This document shows, piece after piece, positions 62,082 through 64,000 of a stretch of DNA of 64,000 bases (the first letter of the stretch is position 1; each line of letters starts with the position of its first letter). Both the position numbers and the translations under genes were made by a program. This DNA comes from Microlunatus parietis. Its GTDB lineage: Bacteria > Actinomycetota > Actinomycetes > Propionibacteriales > Propionibacteriaceae. The notes under the pieces were generated by a model that did no database searches, was not told the origin of the DNA, and worked only from the letters and a program-made list of their open reading frames with translations. The DNA lies in the NCBI RefSeq assembly GCF_013407955.1, contig NZ_JACCBU010000001.1, forward strand, positions 2,604,001-2,668,000. The letters are read 5' to 3'.

Positions 62082-63059
62082 ATGAACGGCTCATGGTGGC
62101 GCCGTGACCGGTTGGCCCTGGTCACCGGGCTGTTGGTGATCCTGGCCGTGGTGGCCGTGGCACTCGGTGCCGGGCGTCCCGCCACGGCATGGCCGGACGA
62201 CTGGCGGATCGAGCAGTACCGCGAGGTCACCTTTCGGGTGCCGGCCGATTGGGGCTATGGCTATGAACCCGGCCCGGACTGGTGCGGTCATAGGGGTCAG
62301 CAGCCCGGTCAGCAACGGCAGCCTTACGTGATGCTCGGCGGTCCGGTCGTCCGGCTCTCGATCGGCTGTCGCCCGATCCCCGACTCCTTGATCACGGACC
62401 ACGTCGCCGTGGATTCCGCGGATCCGCGATCGTGGCCAGAACCCGATCCTCGGCCGGACGGGCTGTACCGAATCCAGGCCGGGTTCTGGGAGGCGATCCG
62501 GACCGTCGAGTCCCTGCGGCTGCGCGCGGTCAGCCGGGACGTCCGACTGGCGCAGCGAATCGTCGATTCCGCAGTCCGGGCCGACGACACCGCTCCCTGC
62601 GACCCCGACCACCCGGTGGTCGCCGACCCGGGGTATCGGCCGAAGCCGGCCGCCGACCTCGAGACGGCAGACCGGATCACCCTCTGTCAGTACGAGCCCG
62701 ACGGCGGCAGCGGCTGGGGCGGGGTCCGGGCGGCCGGAGCGCTCACCGGCGCCGACGCCACGAAGCTGATCGCAGGGATCGCCGCTGCTCCGGTCTGGGA
62801 CGGTCCGTCCTGTCCGGCCGGCGAGGAACGGGACGGTCCGGACGTCACCGTCCTGCTCACCGTGCACTCCGCCGCCGGGCCACGCGAACTGATCATGCGG
62901 CTGGGCAGCTGCGAAAACATCGGGCCGGTGGTGACCGGCGGGTTCGACGACGGGCGGACGGTCCGGACCGCGACCGCCGAGACCTGCCGCGCCGTGCTGA
63001 CCCTGCCGTTGCGCCTCGACTTCGGCGGGCAATCAGTCTACGAACGCTGCCGGAACTAG
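62082..63059 (+). CDS. Eight-cysteine exported protein (paralogue 3)
   Basis: A 325-residue paralogue with an N-terminal helix (LALVTGLLVILAVVAVALGAG) but no lipobox, so it is membrane-anchored or secreted. Eight cysteines are again present (PDWC, IGCR, APCDPDHP, TLCQYE, PSCPA, GSCEN, ETCRA, ERCRN), and the shared opening reads WRIEQYREVTFRVPADWGYGYEPG. It ends shortly after the last cysteine. Again 21 nt separate it from the previous stop. A long hairpin 17 bp after the stop probably ends the operon. No family recognised. Confidence 0.75.
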   Translation: MNGSWWRRDRLALVTGLLVILAVVAVALGAGRPATAWPDDWRIEQYREVTFRVPADWGYGYEPGPDWCGHRGQQPGQQRQPYVMLGGPVVRLSIGCRPIPDSLITDHVAVDSADPRSWPEPDPRPDGLYRIQAGFWEAIRTVESLRLRAVSRDVRLAQRIVDSAVRADDTAPCDPDHPVVADPGYRPKPAADLETADRITLCQYEPDGGSGWGGVRAAGALTGADATKLIAGIAAAPVWDGPSCPAGEERDGPDVTVLLTVHSAAGPRELIMRLGSCENIGPVVTGGFDDGRTVRTATAETCRAVLTLPLRLDFGGQSVYERCRN

Positions 63060-63075
63060 TGGCAAGCTGTCGCGA

Positions 63076-63134
63076 AACTCCTCAACTCGAACGCTGGAGG
63101 CCGTATGACGCTCCAGCACTCGAGTTGAGGAGTT
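63076..63134. terminator. Long hairpin between paralogue 3 and amidohydrolase
   Basis: 63076-63099 and 63111-63134 form a 24-bp stem (outer part AACTCCTCAACTCGA / TCGAGTTGAGGAGTT) with two adjacent mismatches and an 11-nt loop. It lies between convergent stops, so a bidirectional terminator is the simplest reading. The stem is longer than needed, so a small mobile repeat is possible. Confidence 0.65.
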
Positions 63135-63149
63135 CTGACGACACCGGTC

Positions 63150-64000
63150 CTAGGTGAGAGCGTCGAGGCGGTCGGAGTCGATCCGGTAGACCTCGATCGC
63201 GGTGCCGGCGAGGACGCGAGCTCGGTCGGCCGGGGGCAGGGCGTCGATCAGGGGCCGGAGGCCCTGCCAGGTGCGCTGGTAGCCGCCGGCGGTGATCGAG
63301 ACCGGCCAGTCGCCGCCGTACATCAGCCGGGCCGGGCCGAAGGCGGCGAGCGCCTGGTCGACGAACGGGCGGAGCGCGGCGGTGGTCCAGTCCTGCGGAT
63401 CCCGTACCGGATAGAGGCCGGAGAGCTTGGCGAAGACGTTGGGATACTCGGCGGCGCGGGTGATCAACTCCGTCCAGCGGCCGTCCGCGGCGGCGCCGAA
63501 CGGACCATGATCATCGATCGGCGGCTTGGCCAGATGGTCGATGATCAACCGCAGGTCGGGGTGCCGTTCGGCCAGGGTGGACACGTGCTCCAGGTGCCGC
63601 GGCAGCACCGCGACGACGTCGTACGCCAACCCGGCCCGGGCCAGCAGGCCGAGGCTCTCGATCACCTCGGGCAAGATCAGGAAGTCCGGGTCCTCGCGAT
63701 CATGGATGAGGTTGCGGATCCCGACGACCAACGGATCACCGGCCAGCCGTTCGATGCCAGCCGCGACCCGGTCCGGATGTTCCAGCGGCAGGTACCCGAC
63801 CACCGCGACCACCTCGCGATGATCATGAGCCGCCGCCAGCATGTAGTCGGTGTCCTCGGCGTTGTCCGCCGCCTGCACCAGCACCGACCCGTCGACGCCC
63901 GCTTCCTTGAGCTCGGCGTTCGCGTCGTCCTGGGTGAACGTCCGGAAGATCGGGCCCGCCGCCGGCCCCAGCCAGTCGTACTGGACGCGGTCCAGGTCCC
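63150..64000 (-). CDS. Amidohydrolase-2 / L-fuconolactonase-like hydrolase, 3' part
   Basis: The frame is open to the window edge, so the start is outside. Visible are VQYDWLGPAAGPIFRTFTQDD at the left of the barrel, GVDGSVLVQAA (strand 2), VGIRNLIHDREDPDFL, the metal-binding His in LRLIIDHLAKPPI, KLSGLYPV and the Asp in LMYGGDWPVS. This order is that of the TIM-barrel amidohydrolase-2 family; the DYDWLGP-type opening is typical of L-fuconolactonases and related sugar lactonases. The N-terminal H-x-H is not in the window. Neighbouring sugar genes on the far side would test the assignment. Confidence 0.85.
   Translation of the reverse strand, partial: DLDRVQYDWLGPAAGPIFRTFTQDDANAELKEAGVDGSVLVQAADNAEDTDYMLAAAHDHREVVAVVGYLPLEHPDRVAAGIERLAGDPLVVGIRNLIHDREDPDFLILPEVIESLGLLARAGLAYDVVAVLPRHLEHVSTLAERHPDLRLIIDHLAKPPIDDHGPFGAAADGRWTELITRAAEYPNVFAKLSGLYPVRDPQDWTTAALRPFVDQALAAFGPARLMYGGDWPVSITAGGYQRTWQGLRPLIDALPPADRARVLAGTAIEVYRIDSDRLDALT

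Overview
The window is about 70% GC with actinobacterial gene content. It has rpoB-rpoC and rpsL-rpsG-fusA-tuf on the minus strand, a mycothiol-type DsbA protein, F420-type PPOX and LLM oxidoreductases, many GTG and TTG starts, and many ATGA or GTGA overlaps. Protein style suggests Propionibacteriales (Kribbella- or Microlunatus-like), but I cannot fix the genus. No tRNA, rRNA, CRISPR array or intact insertion sequence was seen.

Layout. 0-4 kb: the 3' end of a DUF2207 membrane protein, small genes, and a 1.15 kb repeat-rich gap. 3.8-7.3 kb: a cobalamin riboswitch followed by a btuF-btuC-btuD-like uptake operon. 7.3-13.3 kb: IclR regulator and epimerase, DsbA-like protein, C39 peptidase, treY. 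13.3-17.5 kb: a scar left by two gutted divergent genes, then an ABC-2 exporter operon with its GbsR-like regulator, and a DHFR-like gene. 17.6-21.3 kb: a six-hairpin glycosidase under a LacI-type operator, then a 1.5 kb non-coding block bounded by two 58-bp palindromes. 21.3-28.4 kb: a membrane protein, a zinc-finger TetR, a GNAT enzyme, and the translation operon rpsL-rpsG-fusA-tuf. 28.4-41.9 kb: accessory genes (MOSC, MerR plus deaminase plus LLM oxidoreductase, YcaQ-like protein, DeoR plus MFS, DinB, a broken tautomerase-YHS gene, XRE, phosphotransferase plus MDMPI) and a molybdate operon headed by a HTH-TOBE regulator. 41.9-43.2 kb: repeats and gene remnants including a murJ fragment. 43.2-51.3 kb: LAL-type LuxR regulator, frameshifted sulfatase, serine hydrolase, TetR, phosphotransferase. 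51.4-58.9 kb: rpoC and rpoB. 59-63 kb: an ECF sigma gene divergent from rpoB, followed by three tandem paralogues of an exported eight-cysteine protein. 63.1 kb to the end: the 3' part of an amidohydrolase.

Most notable: (1) RpoB carries Asn at the E. coli Ser531 position plus changes at 518 and 522, and ribosomal protein S12 carries Arg at position 88; these are classic rifampicin and streptomycin resistance sites, read here from sequence only. (2) The sigma-linked triplicated eight-cysteine family is the best candidate for an undescribed system. (3) Two dispersed intergenic repeat families are present: a 61-67 bp hairpin with a conserved asymmetric loop (four copies) and a 130-145 bp element with fixed internal geometry (three copies). 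(4) There are several deletion or frameshift scars.
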